Source: an uncultured Cuneatibacter sp. (GTDB lineage: Bacteria > Bacillota > Clostridia > Lachnospirales > Lachnospiraceae). Taken from it: a DNA stretch of 33,048 bases. This document shows, piece after piece, positions 7,697-16,605 of this stretch (positions are counted from its first letter, which is position 1; each line of letters starts with the position of its first letter). A model generated the notes under the pieces. It was not told the DNA's origin and did not search any database. It saw only the letters and a list, made by a program, of their open reading frames with translations. A program made the position numbers and the translations under genes. Location of the stretch: contig CAKQHB010000028.1 of the NCBI GenBank assembly GCA_934234215.1, positions 1 to 33,048 on the forward strand, in the 5' to 3' direction.

Positions 7697-9208
7697 ATGA
7701 AGATCAGGGCAGAGCGAGGATGTGACCGTCTGTTCCTGCCGGTTTACGAGGGAACAGAGACGCAGAAGTTAAATATTTTCTCACAGGGTGTACGAAAATA
7801 TGAGTTTGATGTCGTTCCGGAGGGAAAACTGCTGTATGAGACGACACTGCCGCTTGCAGAGGGTGAGGAGTTAGAGCTGAACGGAACATTTCCGGACAAT
7901 TTCTGGGAGCAGGTGCATATCGGATGCGCGGCGGAGGAGTCGCAGCCGGAGACGGGCAGCAGACCGGCGGTGCATTTCACGGCGCGCGTGGGCTGGATCA
8001 ATGATCCGAATGGTCTTGTGTATCAGGACAGTACCTATCACCTGTATTATCAGTACAATCCCTTCGGTGTTCAGTGGGGAAATATGTGCTGGGGACATGC
8101 GACAAGCCGGGATTTACTGCATTGGAGCGAGGAAGCAGTCGCCATGTATCCCGATGAGAACGGCACGATGTATTCCGGAAGCGGAATCCGCAACGACCGC
8201 GGGATGCTGGGATTTCCCACAGATGCGCTGCTGTTTTTCTACACCGCTGCGGGCGGCAGAAATGCCTGGAGTGGTGATCGGTTATTTACACAGCGAATGG
8301 CATACAGTCTCGATGGTGGCCATACGCTGCAAAAGACCGACCGCGGCATGGTGTCAACGATAGGAGATGACAGCCGCGATCCGAAAGTATTCTGGCATGA
8401 AGAGAGCCAGTCTTATGTGATGGTACTGTGGTTAGTCGGCAATGAGTTTGGCATTCTGCGCTCCACAGATCTGGAGAGCTGGAAACTGTCTGACCGTGTG
8501 ACATTGCCGGAAGCATGGGAGTGCCCGGATCTGGTGTGTCTCACTGAAGAAAACGGCGGGAAGCACTGGGCATTTTCCTCTGCGGATGGATATTATTTCT
8601 GGGGCAAGTTTGACGGATATCATTTTACTCCGGAAGAGGGTGACACATTTGTACAGCATATGTTGTATGCAAATCGCGTTGCCTATGCAGCGCAGACATA
8701 CAGCGGTGTGCCGGGACGGACAGTATTTGTACCGTGGCTGCGTCTTCCAAATGCGGGCAGAAACTACACCGGCGGAATGGGCATTCCGAGAGAATTAAGT
8801 GCGCATCGCGGCGCAGACGGCAGTCTTCGCATTGCAGCCCGTCCGGTGGTGGAATGGACTGCAAACAAAGTGGATGCACGCATGGAATCGGAGCAGGTAT
8901 TGTGGAAAAACGCTGCAGTGCAGGCGATGGAGCTGGATGTGCATTATGAGGCAGACGATGTGATGGCATGGCGGATTAATGGCACAGAGATCACACTGGA
9001 TGCTTCAAATGAAATACTGACTGTTGGCAGCGAAAGCATTGCTTTGACGAGCAAGAGCGATACGTTGGAGCTGCTGATCGATGGAGGTATTCTGGAAGTG
9101 ACTGGAGAAGATGGATGCCTCGTGGCAATGTTTGAGTTGGCGGAAAATACGACCTGCATCGAGCGGTTATCCGGAGACATCACAAAGATGCATTTGTATA
9201 CAACATAA
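7697..9208 (+). CDS. Glycoside hydrolase family 32 beta-fructosidase (sucrose/fructan hydrolase)
   Basis: This 503-residue enzyme should hydrolyse beta-fructosyl bonds in sucrose, sucrose-6-phosphate or short fructans. The GH32 triad is complete: WINDPNG (residues 100-106; nucleophile Asp103), SRDPKVF (Arg227-Asp228-Pro229, transition-state stabiliser) and WECPDL (Glu275, acid/base). A C-terminal beta-sandwich of about 150 residues follows the five-bladed propeller. Before the catalytic domain are about 90 residues of beta-rich sequence, longer than in simple invertases. No signal peptide is present, so the substrate is probably imported first. AGAAGGTG lies 8 bases before the ATG. No PTS or ABC sugar transporter is adjacent, so the exact substrate is uncertain. 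The XRE regulator downstream starts 1 base after its stop and may be translationally coupled. Confidence 0.93.
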   Translation: MKIRAERGCDRLFLPVYEGTETQKLNIFSQGVRKYEFDVVPEGKLLYETTLPLAEGEELELNGTFPDNFWEQVHIGCAAEESQPETGSRPAVHFTARVGWINDPNGLVYQDSTYHLYYQYNPFGVQWGNMCWGHATSRDLLHWSEEAVAMYPDENGTMYSGSGIRNDRGMLGFPTDALLFFYTAAGGRNAWSGDRLFTQRMAYSLDGGHTLQKTDRGMVSTIGDDSRDPKVFWHEESQSYVMVLWLVGNEFGILRSTDLESWKLSDRVTLPEAWECPDLVCLTEENGGKHWAFSSADGYYFWGKFDGYHFTPEEGDTFVQHMLYANRVAYAAQTYSGVPGRTVFVPWLRLPNAGRNYTGGMGIPRELSAHRGADGSLRIAARPVVEWTANKVDARMESEQVLWKNAAVQAMELDVHYEADDVMAWRINGTEITLDASNEILTVGSESIALTSKSDTLELLIDGGILEVTGEDGCLVAMFELAENTTCIERLSGDITKMHLYTT

Positions 9209-9209
9209 A

Positions 9210-10430
9210 ATGAAAAAGAAAAATTATCTGCCGGGGTTGCTCCTTCGCATGGAGCGGATTCGGCAAAATAAAACACAAAAAGAAGTTTGTTTCGGGCTGT
9301 GCGTAGTGTCTTATCTGAGTAAGATTGAAAATGGCACTGCGGAAGCAGATCCGGAATTACAGCAGCAGCTATTTGCGAGGCTTGGAATCTGCAGTGCGAC
9401 AGATGTCACCTTGTTAGAACAGGGACGAAAACAGATTGAGCAGTGCTACCACGATGTACTGTATGCGGCGCCGGAGTGGGAGGCGGATTACGCAAAGCTC
9501 CGGGCATTGGGAGATGGCTTGGCATACAGTGAGAGTGCGCTGGACTGGTATCTTTTATATGGAATTCATGAGAAACGAGTGGATAATCTGGAAAAAATAG
9601 AGCAGGTAATCCATTTGCTCCGGGAGTTGGAGGAGGGGATGGACACCCGTCAGCTTGGATTTTTGCGGTATCTGGAGAATGATGCAGAGGGGCAGTGCCG
9701 ATACCTGGACTGCTCCTTTTCAAAATGCTGTCTGGCGGAACAGTTGCTTGGGCGGGGTGAACTGGCGCAGATTCACCAGATGGAGTCGGTTGTGACGGCA
9801 CAGGCATTGCAGGAGGGGAACCTGTATTATCTGGCGTATTTTTTGCTCCTTCGCGGCACCGCATATGCTGTGCTGAATCAGGAAGAGCTCATGATGAATT
9901 ATTATGAGCGGGTAGAGCAGATGTTAAAATATACCGCGTGGAAAGATACGCTGTGTGTGGTGTACTATAACATCGGAGCCACGTATCTGAATCTGAAAAA
10001 GTATGATCTGTCGCTGGAATATCTGCATCGGCTGGAGCAGGCGAAGGAATATCAGGAAAAGAACGAGGCGTACTTCAGCTATAAGCACAAGGAGGCGCTT
10101 GCCTGCATCCGTTCTGGCAGAAAAGAAGAAGGAAAAAAGCATCTGGATGAGCTGTCTGCATGTCTTTCGGAGCAGGAAAACCCGCCGCTCGTGAATGTGC
10201 TGCGGTTGGAAGAGGCAATGTGGGAGACGAAGAAAGACTATCTGAAAAATCCGGCGTATCTGGAATTGATGGAGCAGCTTTTGTCTGTGCTGAAAGAAGA
10301 AACGCCGTTTGGATACTGGTATTTCTACCGGGAGCAGGTCGTGTCAGCGTGTGAGAAGCAACGCCTGTATTGCAAAGCACTGAATTATGAACGAAAATTT
10401 TCTCATGAAGCAGAGGAAAAAGGCAACTGA
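9210..10430 (+). CDS. XRE-family helix-turn-helix regulator with TPR-like C-terminal region
   Basis: The N-terminus (about residues 8-42, LLLRMERIRQNKTQKEVCFG...SYLSKIENG) is an XRE/Cro helix-turn-helix. 'TQKEVC' and 'YLSKIENG' are the usual recognition landmarks. The remaining ~350 residues are helical, with tetratricopeptide-like pieces such as VVYYNIGATYLNLKKYDLSLEYLHRLEQA. This is the architecture of RRNPP/Rgg-like or PlcR-like regulators, which often sense a peptide or another small ligand. The start at 9210 is one base past the GH32 stop, with no clear ribosome binding site, so coupled translation is likely; the ATG at 9249 would cut the first HTH helix. Its target may be the flanking GH32 or the MFS gene at 10550. 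406 residues. Confidence 0.8.
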   Translation: MKKKNYLPGLLLRMERIRQNKTQKEVCFGLCVVSYLSKIENGTAEADPELQQQLFARLGICSATDVTLLEQGRKQIEQCYHDVLYAAPEWEADYAKLRALGDGLAYSESALDWYLLYGIHEKRVDNLEKIEQVIHLLRELEEGMDTRQLGFLRYLENDAEGQCRYLDCSFSKCCLAEQLLGRGELAQIHQMESVVTAQALQEGNLYYLAYFLLLRGTAYAVLNQEELMMNYYERVEQMLKYTAWKDTLCVVYYNIGATYLNLKKYDLSLEYLHRLEQAKEYQEKNEAYFSYKHKEALACIRSGRKEEGKKHLDELSACLSEQENPPLVNVLRLEEAMWETKKDYLKNPAYLELMEQLLSVLKEETPFGYWYFYREQVVSACEKQRLYCKALNYERKFSHEAEEKGN

Positions 10431-10455
10431 AGCAAAAAAACAGAATGTAATTTTC

Positions 10456-10498
10456 CCAAACGAAATCGCTTTTCGGGAACGCAGGGAGAAGGTATACT
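10456..10498 (+). promoter_or_regulatory. Possible promoter with inverted repeat before the MFS gene
   Basis: TATACT at 10493-10498 is a good -10, but the -35 region is weak. An imperfect inverted repeat overlaps the -35 region: TTCC-CAAA-CGAAA then TTTCG-GGAA. That is a plausible operator, perhaps for the XRE regulator encoded just upstream. Confidence 0.35.
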
Positions 10499-10549
10499 GT
10501 CTGTATCGCGAGAATACAGCAGGTGTGCACCGGAAAAGTGAGGAAAATC

Positions 10550-11779
10550 ATGAAAAAGAGAAAGACAAATACCGTGTGGAGCGGAGATTTCACGAAGATT
10601 ACAGCGGCAACAGTGTTGTCACTGATTGGCGGCGAAGTGATGAACCTGCCGGTCAGTCTGCTGGTATACGATCAGACGAAATCTCCGCTCCTTTCTGCAT
10701 TGATCTATGTGAGTGGCATTTTGCCGGATGTACTGCTGCCGGTGCTATTGGCACCACTTGTAGACAGAGGAAAAAAGAAACCGTGGATCGTGGGAATGGA
10801 TGGTCTGATGGCAATCGTATATATTGCGATGGGCGTGTGGGTGCAGCACAATTCATTTGCGTATATCGGATATGTTTTGTTTGCCCTTGTGATTGCCAGT
10901 ATTTCCTCTCTGTACCGCCTGGCGTATAATGCCTGGTATCCGAATCTGATTCCGGAGGGAATGGAACAAAAGGGCTACGCTGTCAGCGGTAGTCTCTATC
11001 CGACGATTACGATCATCATGTCGCCAGTGGCAACATTTCTATATGCACACTTGCCGATGCATGTGCTGTTTTACGCGGTGGCGGTGCAGACGATTCTCTC
11101 AATTATGATAGAGCGAACGATTGAGAAAGATGCGGCGCACGCGACAGAAGAAAGCTACAGTCTGCGGCAATATGGACAGGATCTGTTGGAAGGGTTTCAT
11201 TATCTGAAAAAAGAAAAGGGCGTTCGCAATATTTACAGTTACATGGCGATCACAAACGGTGCATCTGAGGGCGGCGGCACGATCGTGCAGGCATGGTATC
11301 AGTCCGTGCCGTGGCTGTCCGTGACGATGCTTGGCTTTCTGAAGAGTGCGGAAATGATCGGGCGTGTGCTGGGCGGTGCATTTTGTTATCGCAAAGAAAT
11401 TCCACGGGAAAAGCGCTTTGGCTTTACAAAATTCGTGTATTCGATCTATGACATTTTGGATATGGTGCTGCTGTTCCTTCCATATCCACTTATGCTTGGC
11501 AGTCGATTTTTGTGCGGTGCATTGGGGACGACCAGCGCTACGATCCGCAGCGCGGCGGTACAAGGTTACCTTCCATCCCATATGCGAGCCAGAGTCAATG
11601 CCTTTTTTGATATGGTTGTAGCAGTGGGTGGCGTATTCTTTCAGTTGCTGGCAGGAACACTGGCATTGGTGCTGCCTTACCGGGCAGTGACGGCACTTCT
11701 GGGCGGTATCGCGTTCCTTTGCATGCTGGTTCTGATCGTACTTCCCGGACGGGAAAACAGACCGGTATATGAAGCGTGA
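10550..11779 (+). CDS. Major facilitator superfamily transporter (EntS/MFS_3-like exporter)
   Basis: This 409-residue protein has about twelve predicted membrane helices. The first cytoplasmic loop contains LAPLVDRGKKKPWI, a form of the MFS motif A (D-R-G-x-K/R-K). A second, weaker equivalent occurs in the C-terminal half (PSHMRARVNAFFDM, the 'R-A/G-R' loop common in the EntS-like MFS_3 subgroup of exporters). The substrate is unknown; efflux of a small molecule is the usual role. The ATG at 10550 has GTGAGG spaced 6 bases upstream, while the in-frame upstream start at 10523 does not. It follows the XRE regulator by about 120 bases and may be controlled by it. Confidence 0.85.
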   Translation: MKKRKTNTVWSGDFTKITAATVLSLIGGEVMNLPVSLLVYDQTKSPLLSALIYVSGILPDVLLPVLLAPLVDRGKKKPWIVGMDGLMAIVYIAMGVWVQHNSFAYIGYVLFALVIASISSLYRLAYNAWYPNLIPEGMEQKGYAVSGSLYPTITIIMSPVATFLYAHLPMHVLFYAVAVQTILSIMIERTIEKDAAHATEESYSLRQYGQDLLEGFHYLKKEKGVRNIYSYMAITNGASEGGGTIVQAWYQSVPWLSVTMLGFLKSAEMIGRVLGGAFCYRKEIPREKRFGFTKFVYSIYDILDMVLLFLPYPLMLGSRFLCGALGTTSATIRSAAVQGYLPSHMRARVNAFFDMVVAVGGVFFQLLAGTLALVLPYRAVTALLGGIAFLCMLVLIVLPGRENRPVYEA

Positions 11780-11832
11780 AAATGTCCGGCAAAACGGAGT
11801 AAACAGACGTTCCCAAGAACTTCATTTCGTGA

Positions 11833-11838
11833 TACAAT
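11833..11838 (+). promoter_or_regulatory. Possible -10 box upstream of pepF
   Basis: TACAAT at 11833-11838 is a good -10 element, but no matching -35 is visible at 17 bp. It abuts the fold-back element at 11837, so the hairpin would lie at the very start of the pepF transcript. Confidence 0.35.
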
Positions 11839-11903
11839 GAGAGCAGACTGCAACGTAGGCTGCTCTCATGAGCACGTAGCGAAGCGGAGTAAAGGAGTAA
11901 ACG
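11837..11903 (+). repeat. Dispersed hairpin-plus-tail repeat, copy 1
   Basis: ATGAGAGCAG (11837-11846) and CTGCTCTCAT (11860-11869) form a 10-bp perfect stem. The loop contains GCAACGTAGG. The stem is followed by GAGCACGTAGCGAAGCGG, which is nearly identical to the tail of the copies at 18412-18533. Stem sequences differ between copies while the tail is conserved. The GCGAAGC heptamer is at 11879-11885. Confidence 0.7.
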
Positions 11904-11906
11904 AAT

Positions 11907-13715
11907 ATGGCGAAAGAATTAGTAGCGCGTAATGAAGTTCCGGAGGAACTGACCTGGGATCTGTCCAGTATTTATGCAACAGAGGAAGATATGTATGCAG
12001 ATCTGTACGAGATGGAGGCAGAGGCCAAGCGTATTGTAGAGCAGTATCAGGGCAAGCTGACGACACCAGAGGCGATCAATGGTTGTCTGGAAGCATACCA
12101 CAAGGTTGTTGAGAAGATGACTCTGACCGGCAATTACGCAGATCTGGCAGTTTCCGTTGATTATTACGATGGTCACAATCAGGAGCGCAATGCAAAGGTA
12201 AACCGCGTGATCTCCGAGGTTTTCAGTGAACTGAGCTTTATTCAGAGTGAGATCGTTGTACAGAGCGAAGAAGTGCTGAATGCAGCCGTAGAACAGGCAA
12301 CTGCGTGCAAGGGTTATCTGAAGGAAATTCTGAGAAACAAGCCGCATCAGCTGCATCCGGAAGCAGAGCGTGTGCTGGCTGCTTATGGTCCGACAATGAA
12401 TGTTCCTTACGAAGTTTATAACAATGCAAAGCTGGCAGATATGAAGTTTCCGTCTTTCACAGTAAACGGCGAGACCTATCCGCTGGGATATTCTTTATAT
12501 GAGGATGATTATTCTTATGATCCTCGTACCGATGTGAGAAGAGCTGCATTTGATGCATTCTCTGCAAAGCTGCGGGAATATGAAAATGTCACTGCAACTG
12601 CTTACAACGCACAGGTTCAGAAAGAAAAGATCACCGCGACTCTGCGTGGATTTGATTCTGTTTTTGACTATCTGCTGTTTGATCAGAAGGTAGAAAGAGA
12701 GCTGTACGACAGACAGATCGACCTGATTACCGAGAAGCTGGCTCCTCATATGAGAAAGTATGCTCGCCTGATCAAAGAGTCCTATGGTCTGGACAAGATG
12801 ACATTTGCAGATCTGAAGCTGCCGCTGGATGGCGATTACACTCCGTCCGTTACCATCGAAGACTCCAGAGATTATATCGAAAAGGGTCTTGCCATCATGG
12901 GCGATGAGTATGTGGAGATGATCAGGACTGCATATAAGGATCGCTGGGTAGACTTTGCACAGAACAAGGGCAAGTCCACCGGTGGTTTCTGCGCAAGCCC
13001 TTACGGCAAGAATTCCTTCATTCTGCTGACCTGGAATGAAAGAATGAGTGACGTTCTGACACTGGCGCACGAGCTGGGACATGCAGGACATTTCAAGATG
13101 TGCAACAGTGCACAGTCCATTTTTGATACCGATGTTTCCCGCTACTTTGTAGAGGCACCGTCCACAATGAACGAGCTGCTCATGGCACATTATCTGTTAA
13201 AGACCAGCGATGACAAGCGGTTCCGCCGCTGGGTATTGGCTTGCATGGTAGGCAATACCTACTATCACAACTTTGTAACGCATCTGCTGGAGGCTGCTTA
13301 CCAGAGAGAAGTTTACAAGATCGTAGATGCAGGCGGCAACGTACAGGCTGAAACTCTGAGCAAGATCAAGAGAGATGTTCTGGAGAAGTTCTGGGGGGAT
13401 GAAGTGGAGATCAACGAGGGCGCAGAACTGACCTGGATGCGTCAGCCTCATTACTACATGGGTCTGTATTCCTACACCTACAGCGCTGGTCTGACCGTTG
13501 GTACACAGGTATGCAAGCGCATTGAGAAAGAAGGACAGCCTGCAGTAGATGACTGGAAGAAGGTTCTGGCTGCTGGCAGCACAAAGACACCGGTAGAGCT
13601 GGCAAAGATGGCTGGCGTGGATATCACCACCGATGCACCGCTGTTAGATACGATTGAGACAATCGGCAGCATGATTGATGAAATTGCGGAATTGACAAAA
13701 GAGCTGAACAAATAA
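11907..13715 (+). CDS. pepF: Oligoendopeptidase F (M3 family zinc metallopeptidase)
   Basis: This 602-residue cytoplasmic peptidase cleaves short peptides, typically around 7-17 residues. The zinc site is HELGH (His388, Glu389, His392) with the third ligand Glu416 in FVEAPSTMNELLM, 28 residues after the first His, as in the M3B family. The N-terminal EELTWDLSSIYATEEDMYADL is the usual opening of PepF, and the length (about 600) is normal. The conserved C-terminal substrate-binding region PHYYMGLYSYTYSAGLTVGTQV is intact. AAAGGAG lies 9 bases before the ATG. A hairpin repeat occupies the 5' leader. The next gene starts 12 bases later, so a common transcript is likely. Confidence 0.97.
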   Translation: MAKELVARNEVPEELTWDLSSIYATEEDMYADLYEMEAEAKRIVEQYQGKLTTPEAINGCLEAYHKVVEKMTLTGNYADLAVSVDYYDGHNQERNAKVNRVISEVFSELSFIQSEIVVQSEEVLNAAVEQATACKGYLKEILRNKPHQLHPEAERVLAAYGPTMNVPYEVYNNAKLADMKFPSFTVNGETYPLGYSLYEDDYSYDPRTDVRRAAFDAFSAKLREYENVTATAYNAQVQKEKITATLRGFDSVFDYLLFDQKVERELYDRQIDLITEKLAPHMRKYARLIKESYGLDKMTFADLKLPLDGDYTPSVTIEDSRDYIEKGLAIMGDEYVEMIRTAYKDRWVDFAQNKGKSTGGFCASPYGKNSFILLTWNERMSDVLTLAHELGHAGHFKMCNSAQSIFDTDVSRYFVEAPSTMNELLMAHYLLKTSDDKRFRRWVLACMVGNTYYHNFVTHLLEAAYQREVYKIVDAGGNVQAETLSKIKRDVLEKFWGDEVEINEGAELTWMRQPHYYMGLYSYTYSAGLTVGTQVCKRIEKEGQPAVDDWKKVLAAGSTKTPVELAKMAGVDITTDAPLLDTIETIGSMIDEIAELTKELNK

Positions 13716-13727
13716 AAGAGGCAAATC

Positions 13728-15620
13728 ATGGAATTACGGGAAAGACTGAATGAGATTTTAAGATTGAATCTTTCTCCGAAGTTCACGGCGGTTTCGTATG
13801 CCATTCAGGTAGATGGAGAGCTGTGGGCTGCGGATGCACTTGGAACAGATGGTACGGCAGAAAAGCATCCGGCAACAACGGAGCACACATTTAATGTGTG
13901 CTCCATTTCCAAAATGTTCTGTACTACAGCCGTTATGAAGCTGGTGGAGCAGGGCAAGCTGGATCTGGATACCCCGGTGGTAAATTATCTCCCGAAGCTG
14001 TGGATGCCGGATGAGCGGTACAAAAAGATCACGCTGAGACATTGCCTGAGCCATTCCAGCGGACTGCCGGGCACGCAGTGGAAACATTTTTCGGCGACCC
14101 ATGTTGGAACACCGGAAAATACAGAATATTATGACGAAGTCTATGCCTATCTGGCAAAGAGCCATCTGAAAGCAGAGCCAGGTACTTACTCGGTTTACTG
14201 CAATGATGGATTTACACTGGCGGAGATGGTAGTGGCAGAAGTATCGGGCATTCCCTTCGGTCAGTTCTGCAGGGAATTTATCACAGAACCCATTGGCGCG
14301 CACTCTACCCGAACATCTATCACGGCAAATCCGGACTACCCGTTGATCCGGGAACAGAAGAAAGTGCCGGAATATTTTTACCTGCAGGGCTGTGGCGGTT
14401 TTACGACAAACATGATCGACCTGTGCAAGTTTGGTCAGCTGTTTTTGGAGGAAAACGAGATCATCAGTGAGGCGAGCAAGGCGGAGATGCGGAAGAGACA
14501 GGGCGTGACATTCCTGCCGGAAGACACCGCAAGTATCTGCTTTGGACTGGGCTGGGATCAGGTTGCAGTACAGGAGCCGGAGTTTGATCTGGGGGATCAT
14601 GTTCAAATGAAGGGCGGCAACAGCTTCCAGTTTACGAGCAAGCTGTATATCATTCCGAAGTACCATGCAGTGCTGGCAATCAGCGAGACGCACGATTGTC
14701 AGATTGATGTTGGCATGACGATTTTACATATGTTTGCAACGGCAATGCTGGAGAAAAAGGGTATCTCGGTTTATCGTAAATATGAGCCGATTCCGGCAGA
14801 GCTTGTGGAAAAGTTCGCTGGAACGTATGTGCAGCCGAGTCAGATTTTGAATACCCATTTCTTTGGCACAAATTTGACACTGACCAGCGATCAGACAGAC
14901 GGCAGCACATCCACAGCTGCATACAAGGATCTGAAATACGATGGCGAGCGCTTTGTGGGAGCAGACGGTGAGACTTATTTCTTCACAGAGCATGCAGGAG
15001 AGACGTATTTCTTTGCGACGAATCACGGGCGGACGATTCCGACAGCGATGCGTGCAAAGGCACATCCGGAACTTTCCGCTGCATGGAAAGCGAGAGTTGG
15101 CAAGCAGTATGTGGCAATCAATCTGTCTGAGCAGGATATGGTCAGCCATGAGATGATGAATGGTTTTACCGGAAGAGAACTTCCGGGTATTTCCGGCATC
15201 TTTGTGGCATCGTTCAGCGCAATGGCAGATTCTGATGTGTACGGCGGTTTTGAGAGCTGTTGTATTCCGATGGATGACAATGTGGGACGGGGATTTTTAC
15301 AGACACCGTCCAACGGCAGCCGCGATCTGACGGATCCGTTCTTCTCCGTAGAAGATGGTGTGGAATATTGTGAAGTGGCTTCTTATCGATATCGGGATGC
15401 TGCGACGATACCGACCTATGCAGGGGAGACCTTCGCATCGGAGCTGTACGGTGGTGCGGACAACAGCGTATACCGTTTCGAAGAGAAGCTTTCCGAGCTT
15501 CCGGAAGTGCCGGAGAGACATCGTCTGCTCGTGCTGGATGAAAAGCTGATGTTAGTGTACGACAGTCAGGTGGGCGGAGAGTATAAACCGATAGAAAAGG
15601 GATTTATCAGTTTTGTGTAA
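13728..15620 (+). CDS. Serine hydrolase of the class C beta-lactamase/penicillin-binding protein fold
   Basis: This is a 630-residue protein with an N-terminal serine beta-lactamase-like domain. The active-site SxxK is Ser59-Ile-Ser-Lys62 (CSISKMF), the YxN-type motif is Tyr157-Cys-Asn159, and the segment HCLSHSSGLPG precedes it. KGGNSFQF later in the domain probably supplies the third motif. After about residue 340 there are ~290 residues of beta-rich sequence, as in D-aminopeptidases and related esterases. There is no signal peptide or anchor, which is unusual for a penicillin-binding relative. A cytoplasmic peptidase or esterase acting alongside PepF is therefore more likely than beta-lactam resistance. 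A ribosome site AGAGG precedes the ATG. The stop codon overlaps the start of the next gene. Confidence 0.88.
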   Translation: MELRERLNEILRLNLSPKFTAVSYAIQVDGELWAADALGTDGTAEKHPATTEHTFNVCSISKMFCTTAVMKLVEQGKLDLDTPVVNYLPKLWMPDERYKKITLRHCLSHSSGLPGTQWKHFSATHVGTPENTEYYDEVYAYLAKSHLKAEPGTYSVYCNDGFTLAEMVVAEVSGIPFGQFCREFITEPIGAHSTRTSITANPDYPLIREQKKVPEYFYLQGCGGFTTNMIDLCKFGQLFLEENEIISEASKAEMRKRQGVTFLPEDTASICFGLGWDQVAVQEPEFDLGDHVQMKGGNSFQFTSKLYIIPKYHAVLAISETHDCQIDVGMTILHMFATAMLEKKGISVYRKYEPIPAELVEKFAGTYVQPSQILNTHFFGTNLTLTSDQTDGSTSTAAYKDLKYDGERFVGADGETYFFTEHAGETYFFATNHGRTIPTAMRAKAHPELSAAWKARVGKQYVAINLSEQDMVSHEMMNGFTGRELPGISGIFVASFSAMADSDVYGGFESCCIPMDDNVGRGFLQTPSNGSRDLTDPFFSVEDGVEYCEVASYRYRDAATIPTYAGETFASELYGGADNSVYRFEEKLSELPEVPERHRLLVLDEKLMLVYDSQVGGEYKPIEKGFISFV

Positions 15621-16581
15621 ATCAGGAAAAAAGAAAGAAATCACAGAGCTTGCCCGTCTGGAAGAACTGATCGAGCAGGATGTGTTCGAACTTTTGACGC
15701 CGGCTGGTGAGGATTGCAGACTTGTGTATCTGATGAATGATGCGGTGGAGAGCTTTCTCGTCTTTCAGGACAGCACACTTACTGGCACTTATGAGCCGGA
15801 CAATGAGGAAGAGCGAATGTACCAGCTGGCGGAGGATGACACACACTGGGTACTGATCGTGCATCAGGGCGAGGGCAATGTCTTCACGATCCGATTTTCA
15901 GATCTCGTACTTTCTACACAGTTGTTTGAATATGGTACGATCGGACACTTCTGGCGGGATGGTTATGAATATTTGCGGGAGCTGGAGTATCATCTGGCAA
16001 TCCTGCGGGATAAATGGCTGTACCTTGGGGATGCAGTATGTACCGAGAAGGAGCAGCGTCTGGCAAAAATGGCGGACTTCGCCCCTTTGTGGGAGTATCC
16101 GGCAGTTCCGGATGCATACCGACTGGAGCGGGAGCATCCGTGGTGTGCCGAGGCAAATGAGCAGTTTGCAGCATTGGCACAGTTGGTGGGCGATGAAAAG
16201 CTGCACCGGATCGCAGTGCGCTACGCGGCACATCCCACGAAATACCGGAAAAAGAAAATTGCCCGTCTGCTGCGAAAAAAGGTGCATGGAGCAGTGGTGG
16301 ATGCCCTGATCCGTCAGGTGGCGGAGGCATCGGCATACTGGCCGCGCAGAGTCTTTCCGCCGGAGCAGGAAGCGGCACATCGGGCGCTTGCGGCGAAGGC
16401 AGATGCGGAACAGGCGCGGCTTGCATCGGCAGGGATCCGGTCGGAGCGCTACAGGCAGGAGCCATTTTTGCAGGCACAGGATTCCGTGACTTACGAAGAG
16501 CATGTGATGGTCTGGTCGGAATGCGGCCGGGAGCGAGTGGTGGAGATTCATACCTATCCGCCGCGAAAAGAGGAAAAATAG
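15613..16581 (+). CDS. Hypothetical protein (possibly DUF3878-like)
   Basis: This soluble protein of about 322 residues is not a family I recognise firmly. The stretch IRFSDLVLSTQLFEYGTIGHFWRDGYEYLRELEYHLAILRDKWLYLG (about residues 95-141) resembles what I recall of DUF3878, a gut-Firmicute family of unknown function; this is a weak recollection. The C-terminal third is rich in Arg/Ala and helical. The frame begins at a TTG (15613) overlapping the previous gene by 8 bases. AAAGGG (about 15596-15601) lies upstream of it, so a TTG start with translational coupling is plausible; the next in-frame ATG would remove about 40 residues. It is probably in the same operon as pepF and the hydrolase. Confidence 0.7.
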   Translation: MCKSGKKKEITELARLEELIEQDVFELLTPAGEDCRLVYLMNDAVESFLVFQDSTLTGTYEPDNEEERMYQLAEDDTHWVLIVHQGEGNVFTIRFSDLVLSTQLFEYGTIGHFWRDGYEYLRELEYHLAILRDKWLYLGDAVCTEKEQRLAKMADFAPLWEYPAVPDAYRLEREHPWCAEANEQFAALAQLVGDEKLHRIAVRYAAHPTKYRKKKIARLLRKKVHGAVVDALIRQVAEASAYWPRRVFPPEQEAAHRALAAKADAEQARLASAGIRSERYRQEPFLQAQDSVTYEEHVMVWSECGRERVVEIHTYPPRKEEK

Positions 16582-16605
16582 AAAACGCAAAAGGAACAAA
16601 AGAGT

